Below are positions 52,543-64,000 of a stretch of 64,000 bases of DNA, piece by piece. This stretch comes from Perca fluviatilis (taxonomy: Eukaryota > Chordata > Actinopteri > Perciformes > Percidae). Numbering within the stretch: the stretch's first letter is position 1; each line of letters begins with the position of its first letter. The notes beneath the pieces are model-generated. The model saw nothing but the letters and a program-made list of their open reading frames with translations. It had not been told where the DNA came from and searched no databases. The position numbers and the translations under genes were made by a program. The stretch is taken from NCBI RefSeq assembly GCF_010015445.1, contig NC_053127.1:27142215-27206214 (forward strand), read 5' to 3'.

Positions 52543-53527
52543 TTGTAATAGTTTTGTTCCTTTTTAAATGTCATGTTTTGGAAAGGAGCCACATCTTTTG
52601 TGTCATTAATTTAAATAAAAGCAATTTGTCAGATGCTTTGTATCAACAAAATTGGATTCTCCTCCCTGTTTAGCTTTACAGCCATGATTTTTGATAGATC
52701 ACTACCTTTTAAACCTCCACTCTATGAGTGCCCGTCTTCACTTTCTGGTGTTTAAGACAACAAATGTGTTGACCTGCATTATAAAATGTCCTTCTCTTTT
52801 TACCACTCTTCCTCTTTGTTATCTGATGGCTTATATAGTGTAACCCAATCACATATACAGAGGTGTCCTGCTGTTTGACTCCATACTGGAAACACATTGT
52901 GAGTAGTATTTCACTTTTTTTTTTTTTTTCAGTTTTTTCCTCATTTTGTATTTGTGGAAAAGCCCCCAAAGTTATGTTAGTGTTGCAATTATTTAGTACA
53001 GTTGACCATATTGTGTTTTGTGTTTCACGTTTACGCTCGTTTATTCAGTGCTTGTAACAGGGTAGCCAGAGCACGTGCTGGTTGGTATATTATAGCTGAC
53101 GTCACACAGTTAATAAGCAGTAAGATAGTTAGTCGGTCAGTTGGACTGTGGTTGTAAGCAGCATCTTGCTTCAGAGTATGCGTAAACGAGAAGAAAACCA
53201 CACTCGCACTCCAATGTACACAAAAGAACGAGAAATAAACAGAAAAGAACATATCTCAGCTCTTCATTTATTTATTCATGGGATATTTGGCCTTAAGTTG
53301 TGTTCTGGCCGACACACCTGCGTGAACTTGGTGACAACCCTGTAACTAGCACCTAGACTGAGCATCTACCCCTTATCTACTCTACAGTATTTAATGATGA
53401 GGTTCAATTACTTAATTTTGGTGAATTTGTATTATTGGCCATCATTATTTAAAAATACACTTGTTTATTACAACAACAAAAAACTAGTTCTCAGAAGAAA
53501 ACTGACTTAAATTGTGGACCTTTCAAC

Positions 53528-53532
53528 ACCCC

Positions 53533-53577
<45 letters not shown>
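53528..53577 (+). repeat. (CT)n microsatellite
   Basis: A CT run with one ttt interruption. Confidence 0.95.
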
Positions 53578-53580
<3 letters not shown>

Positions 53581-54202
53581 TGCATTAATATGGCTAATCA
53601 GACATAATAAGTAGAAATAATGACCACTCACACACCAAATTGCATGCAGAGAGATTCCTTCACACACAAAATGACTCAGTTCTCAGTTTAACACACAATG
53701 CACACAAGGCTGACATTAAATGTACGAGGCAATGCCACTCGTGCATTTGTGTGCACACTGTAGGCTGTGCATGGGCCAGAGAGCAGTGTTCCCATTTTCT
53801 CTGCTTTGTCTTCACTGCTCTACATGTAGCTCTGTTCTTCAGGACCAACTTCCTCTCTGCTCAGCACAGCAGGGACTGTATTTCTGAATGCTTTTTCTGC
53901 TCGCTGCTTATTGATATTTCTGCAAATAAAAAGTAAATGTGGCCTACATCTTTGTACAGTAAAAGAGGAAACCGACCTAAGTGCCCAATGTTAGGCTTTC
54001 TGTGCTATCCATCCTTCCTTCCGGTGAGGATTTGGGGGCACTAGGAGTGCTATGACATCGGGTAAATCTTTTAGATAACAAGAACCGTTGTCCGTTTGTT
54101 TTTTCTCATGATCACGTACACTCACACAACCTTAGCAGATTGGGACAAACTAGCATGTCAGGATGCCAGAAGGTGAACAGAAGAGTCAGAAAGGGAACAG
54201 AT

Positions 54203-54204
<2 letters not shown>

Positions 54205-54240
<36 letters not shown>
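54205..54240 (+). repeat. (GA)n microsatellite
   Basis: A perfect GA run of about 18 units, followed by acacacac. Confidence 0.96.
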
Positions 54241-54244
<4 letters not shown>

Positions 54245-54977
54245 CACACACTTGCATATTGGAAGAGCATATCTTTCCGATGGCATGATCACAGCACAGT
54301 TGGATTTGGACACATGATCTAACCTCAGTGTTTAAACCCCCTTCCTTACCTTTATGTCTCATGTTCTGTCAGCGCTTCAGCACACTGTCACTGTTTTCTG
54401 TGTGCTCTTCACTAAGTCAGCTAAGACCCAAGTGCACCATTTGTCTGCCATCAGCCCCAACAGCTACAAATAAACCATATGCTAGCTGTGACTCTCCACG
54501 GTCCACATACACACTCACATGCAACTAACAGATGGAGGGAATTTTTTGATAGGCACGTGGGAGGGCCAGCGACTGCGGGGTTACGGTGCGTGTCAGAAGG
54601 TGACAGACGGTGCTGTGTTGGCCACTCTAGGCACCCATCATCAACATTAGCTCGATGGTGTGTGTCGTCCCAGTCGGGATTGACCCCTGCTATTATTTTT
54701 CAATTAGTTCTTGTTTGTGGCTCTTAAGAGCGCACAGACACGCTTACACCCTCGCAAACACGTTTACATCTGTACAATGGTGGGTTCCCACACATTTATA
54801 CTATAAAGTGGTGGTTGAATTGAAGCGTAGGCTATATGGAGTCCGATAGGCTCACCCACGCACCTTCCACAAAATTCAGCTTTTTACACCAGCCCACTGC
54901 TATATTGCTTTTTTGGTAATAGTTACACAAGCTTTGGTGCATGTACTTCTCCTAGTTTAAGCTCGTAAGCAGACCCC

Positions 54978-55168
54978 AACGGAATCTGCGGATTTAACTT
55001 TTTTTTTTTTTTTACAGTTTAATGCGGTGATCCAGAATGAACATCTGCAGAATTTAGCGGCCTGTTTGTCTGCTTGGGGTGGTGGATATGTGTTAACATT
55101 CTGAGTTTTAATTACATTTTTTTTGTTTGAAATTCTGCCGAATTCTGTGTCTGCAGATTCCGTGTGGC
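54978..55168. mobile_element. possible short MITE (ggaatctgcgga ends)
   Basis: acggaatctgcggattt on the left and, inverted, acggaatctgcagacacag on the right form short inverted termini about 190 bp apart. No duplication was seen. Confidence 0.4.
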
Positions 55169-56100
55169 CTTGCTCATAAGGGATATACTCTACTGTATCA
55201 GATAGATAAACAGGATTTTTATCCGACCAGGGTAAAGAATGAACATCCTGGACAATCTGTTATTTTGTGTAAGCATAAGTAAACATCTCTGTTTTATCTC
55301 TGTTTGCACTTTTCACTTACTTATAGTACATTAACAAACAGTATGTGTTGTAGCTTCAGCCTTGTTTTTACCATCCCTGAGACAACTGTCCTCTCTACTA
55401 CTAAGACATCAGATATAAAAGGTTTCAACCAAACATTCTTCATGTCTCACACAGGCTTTTTATATCTCCCTGTGCCTTTTTGTTATTCCACTGTTCCTCA
55501 GCGGTGTTCTTTTGAAGGCAGGGCAGGAGTAGTTTCTGAGTCAGCGTTGTTCCCTTCCACCGGAGCCGTCACTGTTACTAAGGCCTGAACGCCAGCGTCA
55601 TCACTGGACATGAATATCCACCTCAGTACTGACACTAAGCCTAATATATAAAACCTAAAGACTGTGATAACATGGAAGCAAAATGAAACTTAAATGAAGA
55701 GAGTTGCATAGAGTTTAGCATGCTCAGCACAGGGGTAGACAGATTACATGTCCATCTTTAATTATTCTGAATAGTTTGGCCCTGAAACCTGCATCAACAG
55801 TCCACTGTCATTCTGTGTAGTCCCATCTTTATTATTCTCTTAACTGTTACAAATCCACATGCCCTCTGCATTCATAAAATGAAATGTCAGCATTCATTTT
55901 GCCCATTCTTTGTGTTTTTGTGTGGCGCCAGAATAAGTGGTGGGTAACAGCAGAATTCAATGCTTGCAAATAGCATCGAGAAAGTACAAGATTGTTCTCA
56001 CGGAGTCATAGATGTGAGCCGCTGGGGCCCAGCGATGGCCTTGTTCTCTGTGTTGAAATGCTAATCAGCATCTCTCCCTCCCTGTTGCGCTGTCCTCCAG
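55169..56100 (+). other. abr: last kilobase of abr intron 1
   Basis: No repeat with clear ends was recognised. The final 30 bases before exon 2 are pyrimidine-rich (tctctccctccctgttgcg) and end in cag, a normal acceptor. Confidence 0.6.
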
Positions 56101-56282
56101 ACTTTAACTACAACACGGATGGCTACGAGGGGGACGGAGCGGAGGACGGCAAGTCTCAGGATGGCTCGGAGACACTGCCATATATAGACGAGTCGCCCAC
56201 CATGTCGCCCCAGCTGTGCACGCCCCAAGGGCCCGACGGAGAAATGGTCTCCCCCACACCACCAGAGGGTCTGCTGGCAGGG
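56101..56282 (+). CDS. abr: abr coding exon 2
   Basis: The 182-bp exon completes codon 21 and adds 60 residues, bringing the N-terminus to 81 residues. It follows a pyrimidine-rich tract and cag acceptor ending at 56100. The peptide is acidic and Ser/Pro-rich. It holds the ABR signature SETLPYIDESPTMSPQL and a VSPTPPEGLLAG end, both recognised from vertebrate ABR. The region precedes the DH domain and is expected to be unstructured; the SP/TP sites could be phosphorylated (inference). The exon ends on a complete GGG codon before the donor gtaata at 56283, so it is phase 0. A (CA)n tract begins 14 bases into the intron. Reading on through the donor gives only a His-Thr repeat, which supports splicing here. 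Confidence 0.93.
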
Positions 56283-56296
56283 GTAATAGAAACAAA

Positions 56297-56302
56297 CACA
56301 CA

Positions 56303-56349
<47 letters not shown>
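56297..56349 (+). repeat. (CA)n microsatellite just after abr exon 2 donor
   Basis: A CA run with one cc interruption starts 14 bases after the exon 2 donor at 56283. Intronic CA repeats near donors are known hnRNP L binding elements in vertebrates, so it may influence splicing (inference). Confidence 0.95.
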
Positions 56350-56351
<2 letters not shown>

Positions 56352-56764
56352 ATGCGTGAACTTCTATACACACCGTCATAATATTATATGAATGTATATG
56401 ACAGTGGAATAATGTGAGAGGGCCGTGCAGCATAAATCACAGGCTGGAGGTCTCAGGTCCTGATATTACACACTATATGACTGATTAGCTTAGGCGCAAT
56501 TTTTCCTCCAGGCCAGTTTCTTAGGAAGAATATGTAAATCCTGAAAGGCCTGAAGCTTGTGCTATAGGTATCAGCATTATTTTCCAAAACATGCTTTAAG
56601 GTATTGGATTGAATTCTGGAGAACTTTATTACCTATTGATTCGTTGGTCAGCGTTATGATGTTGTTAACTGGTAATGCAGCTGCGATTACCAACGTGAGT
56701 TTCCTGTTTTTACAGTATGCAAAGACATTTTTTCGAAAGTGAAATTATTCCTGCATAACCTTTT

Positions 56765-57540
56765 CAAATTCAATTTTATTTATAGTATCAAATCATAACA
56801 AGAGTTATCTCGAGACACTTTACAGATAGAGTAGGTCTAGACCACACTCTATAATTTCCAAAACCCCAACAATTACAGTAATTCCCTCAAGAGCAAGCAT
56901 TAGCAGTGGCTATTGCGACAGTGGCGAGGAAAAACTCCCTTTTAGGAAGAAACCTCGGCAGACCCAGACTCTTGATAGGCGGTGTCTGACGGGGCCGGTT
57001 GGGGGTGTGATGAACAGTGGCGATAATAGTCACATTTAAAGATAATGGAACAGTGACTTCGAAGGTCATCGTGGAAGTTCATGTCATAGCAGGGCACATC
57101 GTGTCATACTGAGTAGTGCAGTCTCCTATACCGGATCCTGACTACTCGTGTGTTATGAACATCGCAGCAGGGCGGCTATGGATGTAAACGCGTGGGTGCC
57201 GATTGGCGAGCATGGGCGGTATGACGCGCGGGACGCCGGCGCGAATCGAATATAACCGCGCATAGCTCGTCGAAGAAGACATAAAGGACCTCGGGAGTAA
57301 ACTCCCCAGAGCTAGGTTAGTAACAAGCAGTTCTGGGACAGGATGCATACAAAAGGAAACAAGTGAAAACAGAGATGAGAGAGCAGCTCAGTGTGTCATA
57401 GGAAGGAAGGAACTTCCCCGGTAGTCTAGAATTATAATAGCATAACTAAGAGAGGCAGGTTAAAGAGAGGTGCCGGGTCGGGCTAGAACTCTCTCCAACC
57501 GGATCGGGCTGTACTGGCCTGCCTCCCTCTACTCTCTTCT
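56765..57540 (-). mobile_element. LINE (L2-like) 3' region, reverse orientation
   Basis: On the minus strand the segment ends with gttatgatttgatactataa and ataaaattgaatttgaa. This is a 3' end I recognise from fish L2-clade retrotransposons, as are the gaggtttcttcctaaaaggg and gcgacagtggcgaggaaaaa blocks. It holds only the 3' part and no reverse transcriptase. The right limit is approximate. A shorter relative, in plus orientation, is at 62185-62313. Confidence 0.75.
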
Positions 57541-58214
57541 TCTCAACGGTAATTTCGCATTGAAGCTTCTTTTAAAAGATAGTTTCACATTTTTTCAAGT
57601 CTATCTTAATACAATACTCATTACATTATGTACAGCCTGACATTATGTCATCCTGTTAGGAGTATATTACAGTTAAAGCGGACGTGTCATCAGCCAGTGT
57701 TTCTCCTTGTTGTCGGCAGCCGGGGGAGGAGTAGGTTTCTTCCTGAAGTTAGCCGGCGGATCTAGACCCTGTGTAATTGTTAGCGATTAGCCACAATAGC
57801 CGGTCTGCCTACAGCACACTGCAGGCGGCGCATATACAACAGCAGGAAATGACCACTGACCCGGATGGGGTTTGACGCCACCAGCATCAGTCTGCCAGTG
57901 AAGCTGTGTGAATGCAGAATACATTCCAGGACCGTGTTCATTCACAAAAGTGTAGTTGTCAAGTGTCAATCCGTCAGTGTTCAGCGATGTGGTGCGTTTT
58001 TTCTTTGTATATTTTCAGTTTATTACTGTTCACCTGCAGTGCATGATTTAGAAATAAGAGATTGTAGGTGGCATTCTATACTTTGTTTATTCAGTCACAG
58101 TGGCTATCCGTGCGGTATGTGAAGAAGAAAACCAATGTCTCCTCTGTTTACGCCAAATAAACTGCTGCTGTAGGAAATATAATACTACCTGTTTCCTGTG
58201 GATTTTCCCAGTTA
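57541..58214. other. intronic stretch, no gene seen
   Basis: This lies between the LINE end and the insertion nest. No exon or bounded element was recognised. Confidence 0.55.
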
Positions 58215-58338
58215 AGTCCAACCTAGTTTCGCTTTGCCAGGCCCTCCTCCAAAGCGCAAGGAGGAGGGTCTGGCTACTCCACATAGCATTCGGGGATGGG
58301 AGAAAAAAACGTGCTGTGGTTTAATGGCATTTCTTTAA

Positions 58339-59089
58339 AGTGCCCATATTATGCTTTTTGGCGTTTTGCCTTTCCTTTATTGTGTTATATATCTTTTTTG
58401 TGCACGTTATAGGTTTACAAAGTGAAAAAGCCCAAAGGGACTTCTACAACAGAAATCACTGTTCACAAACTGCTCCAAACAGCTCTACTGTAGTCCAGCC
58501 TTTACTTGTGCGACGAATGTGCGTCACTTTGTAGCGCATGTTATAATGCTCGCCTAGCTGCTAGCGTGGCACGCCCTCATACTCTGCTTCTGACTAGCTA
58601 CCAGTGCTTACCTAGCTACTGCGCATGTGTGACTCCCAACAAAGATGGTGCTCTTAAAGGAACACGCCAACTTACTGGGAATTTAGCTTATTCACCGTAA
58701 CCCCCAGAGTTAGACAAGTCGATACATACCCTTCTCATCTCCTTGCGTGCTGTAAAGCTGTCTGACGTCTCCAGCGGCATCAGCCCATCACAGAACAGGC
58801 AGGTGAATGGTTCCAGTAATCCTACTGCTCCGAATAAGTGACAAAATAACGCCAACATGTTCCTATTTACATGTTGTGATTGGTAGAGTCACAGCGTGTA
58901 CAAAAAACAACGTAACATGAGACACAGCCGTCTTCTAACCGTAAACAAACCGGGAACTATATTCTCAGGCGGAAGAATATAGTACTTGGGCGGAGTGATA
59001 AGCAAGCCTGTCTGAGAATATAGTAAACTTATTCTGATATAACGTCCAAATACAATTATATACCTGAAAATGAGCATAATATGAGCACT
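58339..59089 (+). mobile_element. TTAA MITE (5870 family), nested copy 1
   Basis: The ends AGTGCCCATATTATGC and, inverted, AGTGCTCATATTATGC are flanked by TTAA at 58335-58338 and 59090-59093. It is in plus orientation. Part of its interior is replaced by another element starting ttaaaggaacacgcc (58656). Confidence 0.88.
58656..59032 (+). mobile_element. TTAAAGGAACACGCC-type MITE nested inside 58339-59089
   Basis: ttaaaggaacacgccaactt, followed by agcttattcaccgtaacccc and acaagtcgatacataccc, is a fish MITE I recognise. The body ends in the ggcggagtgat and gagaatatagtaaa blocks without the expected cctttaa terminus. It is therefore end-truncated, and the right boundary is approximate. Confidence 0.6.
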
Positions 59090-59213
59090 TTAAAACAATC
59101 AGAATCATCATGGGCGGTGCTAAACTCCGCACAGAGCCGCTGTAAAATAGTCGTGCGAGAGAAAACTCAGGTTGGACACATAGTCTAGCTAGCTGTCTGG
59201 ATTTACCCTTTAA

Positions 59214-60343
59214 AAACACCATATTTTTGTTGTGCTGCACATTGCTGCAGCTCCTCTTTTCACCCTGTGTGTTGAGCTCTCTGTTTTAGCTACCGAGTGA
59301 GGCATCTCACTTCTGTTCCATCTTTGTTGGGAGTCACACATGTGCGGTAGCTAGGTAAAGACTGCTAGCCAGTCAGAAGCAGAGAATGAGGGTGTGCCAC
59401 GCTAGCAGCTAGGCGAGCAATAGGCTCGTTCGAAATGAGCCAGGTCTGCATAGAATCGATCACCGGCGATCGCAGCCCAAGGCATGCCGGTTAGATTTGT
59501 GTCCGACTTGATCCAGACTTGCTCTGACGTCGCGCACACGTGGGCAACGAGAACCTCACGAGATCAAGGCGGCCGCAGTTCTGAGACGCAGGCAGCGCAG
59601 TTACTTTTCACCGACTGCAAGACCCAGGTGGACCCAGGGTATGCTGGGAAACGCCTGCCTCTCGGCTGATCTAACAGCTGATTGGTTCAGAATCGACTCA
59701 ACATGATGGCGTTTTATATAAACTTTTTATTGTTTTTGAATTGGAGGGAGTTGAATTGCTATTTGTCTGATTAAAGGCTTATTCTGTACAAACCACATGT
59801 TGTGTGGCTGATAGTGATGTTTAGAAGTCAGATTACGGAACATCTATAGTCTGTTGTTTATTAAAATCAGCAACAGGTCACATGTAGAGCATTTTGGCAG
59901 CTACTCTGTCATAATAAAAACAACTGGAGACTGTGTACAAGCTGATATATGGGTCTGATAACATTTTATTAATTCGGAATCAGACCTAACAGGATGTGAG
60001 TGTTTCTGTGACTTCCTGTTCAGCCTGAAGGCTGCTGGAAACGGCTGTCGACTGTCCGACATGACTTGTCACCGCCCCCGGCTGCTGCCGCCTACTCTCG
60101 TCCACTTTACAGGCAAGGCGCAGTTCATCTCTAACGAGGCTATTTGTTTGTCACAGAAGTAAAGGCTGGACTACAGTAGAGCTGTTTGGAGCAGTTTGTG
60201 AACAGTGTTTTCTGTTGGAGATGGTAAGTCCCTTTGGGGTGGACTTTGGGCTTTTTCACTTTGTAAACCTATAACATGCAAAAAAAAGATAAATAACACA
60301 AAGGAAAGGGAAAAAGCCAAAAAAAAAGCATAATATGAGCACT
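59214..60343 (-). mobile_element. TTAA MITE (5870 family), nested copy 2, reverse
   Basis: The right terminus gcataatatgagcact is flanked by TTAA at 60344-60347. The left side begins at aaacaccatatttttgttg, after ttaa at 59210-59213, and lacks about 100 bases and the true left end. It is inverted relative to 58339-59089. It is split by the element at 59423-60140. Confidence 0.8.
59423..60140. mobile_element. TIR element nested in 59214-60343
   Basis: The left end GGCTCGTTCGAAATGA and the reverse complement of the right end GCCTCGTTAGAGATGA are inverted termini, with TA on each side (59421-59422, 60141-60142). The host sequence resumes precisely (gaggcgagcaa | tttgtttgtcacagaag). The 718-bp body has no clear transposase. 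The superfamily is uncertain, given only a TA duplication. Confidence 0.75.
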
Positions 60344-60809
60344 TTAAAATTCCATCACAAAGAAAGCAGAAGGAAGCAGAAAATACATGCATCCGGCGGA
60401 ATTTCCTGCAGAACCGGAGCAATCCCGGAAGTGGAACGTGAAGGATATAGACTAAGTCCAACCAGACGCCAGGCATCAACAGCTTAAGTGCAAAAGCTTT
60501 AATGAAATGGGAATACATTGGGCCGTTGTCATTATACTCATTTCTGACAGAGTAGCAATAAATAAAAATACCAAAATGTTTTCGAAAAGTTCCGATCTGC
60601 ATATTTCAGCACCCGTGGTCCTGATATTTACTCACTCCCTTGTTCATGTCAGTAGGTCAGGGTTAAGCAGGGCTCTTTTCATGCCTCGCAGCTGTTTGTG
60701 TGTATGTGTTTGTATGACTGTGACTTTTGTGTCTTGACTGTGTGGGTGCTTGAGCACCCAGGGAAGCTCGGCGGGAGTCATGTTGACCCTGACCTGAACC
60801 GACCGTTCC

Positions 60810-62184
<1,375 letters not shown>

Positions 62185-62313
62185 CACTGTTACTCTGAGG
62201 TTTCTCCCTTTTTCCCCTTCTTAAAATGGCTTTCCTCATTCGACTGGAGAGTCTAAGGATAGTTGTATGAGTCAAGTTGTTAATTTTGGGTTGTATAAAT
62301 AAAATTGACTTGA
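62185..62313 (+). mobile_element. L2-like LINE 3' tail
   Basis: actctgaggtttctccct leads on to ttgtataaataaaattgact and tgactag. This is a short, plus-strand L2-type 3' end with a TTGAC tail. The 5' limit is approximate and it is non-coding. Confidence 0.65.
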
Positions 62314-63331
62314 CTAGTTTTTTGCTTTTAGTTTTCTTTTTATCCTCCTTGTTATATTTCTTCTTATTTTCCATTCAGCCTTTCTTTAGAGCTGACATTA
62401 TTTTCTTCCCTTTGTCCTCTCTCTGATATGTTCCTTTCTCTGCCCATATTAATGGCTTGTAATTGTGGTGACCTAGAAATACAAGCCACAAGCATAAATT
62501 TACTACACTTATTTATTTTCCCTACACTCTTCCAAGTCCTTGTCTTGTAAATTAAGTCTGACCTACATGTCTGATATAGGCTAGGAGATTAGCAACCTGA
62601 AGAGCTAGCCTGGATTTTGCAAGATTAGCTTTGCAGAACTGTCCCGCACAGATCTGAAGATCCAGACAGAGAGCCTAAAAAAGAAAAGGGGGATAGCAAA
62701 ATCTAGAGGGAGGCTGACAAAGTGGAGGATGTAAAGTCGCATCTAAGGGTCATGAGCATGGTGAGAGATCATGGCGAGTGAACTGTATTCATTAACAAAT
62801 ACACACAAAGCTGTAGCTGAATCATCACATCTGGATTGTCATTAGCATTTTCACTTTTATTTTCTTTCTCGTAGTCAGGGCTATTGATTTTTCTAAACCG
62901 CTTGTCTTGATGCACGTCTTTTTTTAACACCATTTTATATTTGAACCCCATGTTCTGTCGGTGCTAAACTGCTGTTACCCACTGAACTATGTGACCTGTA
63001 ATTAGAATCAGCCGCACAAGCAGCATATTGGCTCGTCTCAGCTCCACATCTACGGCTTTTAGCAGATCAATAAAGAGACAATGGCCAGAGAGAAGGGGAG
63101 AAAACTCTAACACTCATGCAAGAAAGAGATAAACTGTGTGTTTGAGGAAGTGGCTTTAGCATGAAGATAGCGGAAGAAAGAAATGAATAGAATGAAGCAG
63201 ACTGAGTCTCCCAGTGAAGCACAGACAGAAAGGGTCTGTAGTCATCAAGGAAGTGGCTGGATAGCATTTGTTGTTAGGGGAGGGGCGGACGTAGAGGGAG
63301 GGCAGACCTCATCGACCGAGGTGGAACAGTG
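62314..63331. other. intron 2 stretch upstream of the internal promoter
   Basis: No exon or bounded repeat was recognised. The last 200 bases become purine-rich and GC-rich towards the internal promoter. Confidence 0.5.

Positions 63332-63413
<82 letters not shown>
63332..63413 (+). repeat. (CA)n microsatellite upstream of the alternative first exon
   Basis: A perfect run of about 41 units ending about 215 bases before the alternative ATG. Confidence 0.97.
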
Positions 63414-63415
<2 letters not shown>

Positions 63416-63429
63416 CGTACACACATACT

Positions 63430-63627
63430 CACACCAGGAAGCCCAGCAGAGGAAGGGGGTGGGGTTGTGTAGGCGGCGTCCTCTCTCTTTCTCTCTCGGT
63501 GTCCAGACGACTTGCTCTGAAGGGAAAACACTGATGTGTCCAGGCAGGCCCTGAAGAAGGGGAATCTCAGGCCGAAAGAGAGAGAAAGAAAGAAAAAGAG
63601 AGAGGAAAAAAAAAAAAAATAGTTATC
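63430..63627 (+). promoter_or_regulatory. abr: probable internal abr promoter and 5' UTR
   Basis: The stretch before the alternative first exon is GC- and purine-rich. It has a tctctttctctctc patch (63482-63497), a gaaagagagagaaag-type polypurine run (about 63574-63606) and a run of A just before the ATG. The reading frame is closed by TGA at 63532. The arrangement, purine tract then first coding exon, parallels the upstream promoter. No core promoter element is recognisable, and the transcription start is not defined. Confidence 0.4.
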
Positions 63628-63753
63628 ATGGAGGAGGAAGAGGAGGAGGTGCTGTGCTACTTGGACAGGGTGCTGCAGGAGGAGGAGGAAGATGTGTTTG
63701 AATATGGAGATGGGGAGCTGGATCCCATCACTCCGTTACATAGACAGTTCAAG
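63628..63753 (+). CDS. abr: abr alternative first coding exon (short-isoform N-terminus)
   Basis: This 42-codon exon starts MEEEEEEVLCYLDRVLQEEE and ends in QFK before a good donor, gtgaga, at 63754. The acidic start followed by an LDxVL-type helix resembles the alternative N-terminus I recall for the shorter mammalian ABR isoform (memory, not verified). The frame has an upstream TGA at 63532-63534 and no ATG between, so the start is clear. The exon ends in phase 0, exactly like exon 2, so either can join a common exon 3. It lies on the same strand, about 7.3 kb downstream of exon 2. A (CA)n tract begins 35 bases after the exon. An unrelated acidic exon is possible but less likely given position, strand and phase. 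Confidence 0.8.
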
Positions 63754-63786
63754 GTGAGACAGCGGCTAGACCGCTGGATGCAGGGG

Positions 63787-63787
<1 letters not shown>

Positions 63788-63826
<39 letters not shown>
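63788..63826 (+). repeat. (CA)n microsatellite just after the alternative exon donor
   Basis: About 19 units starting 34 bases after the donor at 63754. It parallels the CA run behind exon 2. Confidence 0.96.
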
Positions 63827-63828
<2 letters not shown>

Positions 63829-64000
63829 ATGTGACTAACCAGTCTTATTAGTGTTTGGTGTGATGTGGCGTCACTGTGAGCTGCTACGTGTGCCTCTGAG
63901 CCATCTGTGCTGCAAGAGTGTGCTGTAAGAGTGTGTGTGACAGCCATTGGTGTGTCAGCGTGGCCTGATGAGGCAGCTACTCTGCAGCACATGTCTCCTT

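Larger units (their letters stand above)
52543..54970. other. intronic stretch, no gene seen
   Basis: Apart from the CT tract and a (GA)n tract at 54205-54240, no exon or bounded element was recognised. Confidence 0.55.
58224..60454. mobile_element. 9-bp-TSD element (Mutator-like?) with nested insertions
   Basis: The ends TAGTTTCGCTTTGCCAG and ATATAGACTA match the copy at 2427-2891. Perfect 9-bp duplications agtccaacc lie at 58215-58223 and 60455-60463. The original element is cut into three parts (58224-58334, 59094-59209, 60348-60454) by two TTAA MITEs in opposite orientation. About 80 bases found in the 2427 copy are missing at the second insertion. Confidence 0.9.

Overview
The window looks like nuclear DNA from a ray-finned fish, probably a percomorph teleost (inference). 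It has very long CA/GT microsatellites, many short TTAA-flanked MITEs, hAT and Tc1-like transposons, LINE 3' tails with TTGAC/TTGAA-type ends, and spliced vertebrate exons separated by tens of kilobases. Nothing bacterial, viral or operon-like is visible. No tRNA, rRNA or snRNA gene was recognised by eye.

The only host gene I can support is the 5' end of abr (active BCR-related, a Rho-family GEF/GAP), on the plus strand. Exon 1 (coding 22844-22904) and exon 2 (56101-56282) join in frame across a 33.2-kb intron and give the first 81 residues. A second, acidic first exon (coding 63628-63753) lies about 7.3 kb downstream of exon 2. Exon 2 and the second first exon both end in phase 0, so both can splice to the same exon 3, which must lie beyond the right edge. 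The window therefore probably holds two alternative promoters of one gene, at about 22.4-22.8 kb and about 63.2-63.6 kb. The DH, PH, C2 and RhoGAP domains are all outside it.

Layout: 1-22.4 kb is upstream DNA with several transposon copies. They include a 9-bp-TSD element (2427-2891), a probable Harbinger-type MITE (3543-4019), a hAT carrying a TTAA MITE (5693-6449), a hAT inside a hAT (9056-10279), a 1.65-kb TTAA element with a LINE-like tail inside it (11436-13088), a 33-copy 28-bp minisatellite (16954-17890) and a dense cluster of (GT)n/(CA)n tracts (19.0-21.5 kb). 22.4-22.9 kb is the first promoter and exon 1, bracketed by two diverged copies of a 0.3-kb repeat. Intron 1 (22905-56100) holds a TTAA MITE, a hAT with a decayed Tc1-like element inside (27209-29888), another hAT (31169-32042), a 1.64-kb near-identical tandem duplication (32963-36250), further MITEs and LINE ends. 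56.1-63.6 kb (intron 2) holds a reverse L2-like LINE end and an insertion nest (58224-60454) at least three levels deep. 63.6 kb to the end is the second first exon.

The transposon calls rest on target-site duplications (TSDs) and inverted ends read directly from the sequence. Superfamily names follow from TSD length and terminal motifs and were not confirmed by library search. I found no convincing undescribed gene system. The most interesting items are the two phase-matched abr first exons, the CA repeats just downstream of two abr splice donors, the tandem duplication, the perfect 28-bp-arm palindrome at 11253-11310, and the nested insertions that give a relative order of transposon activity.
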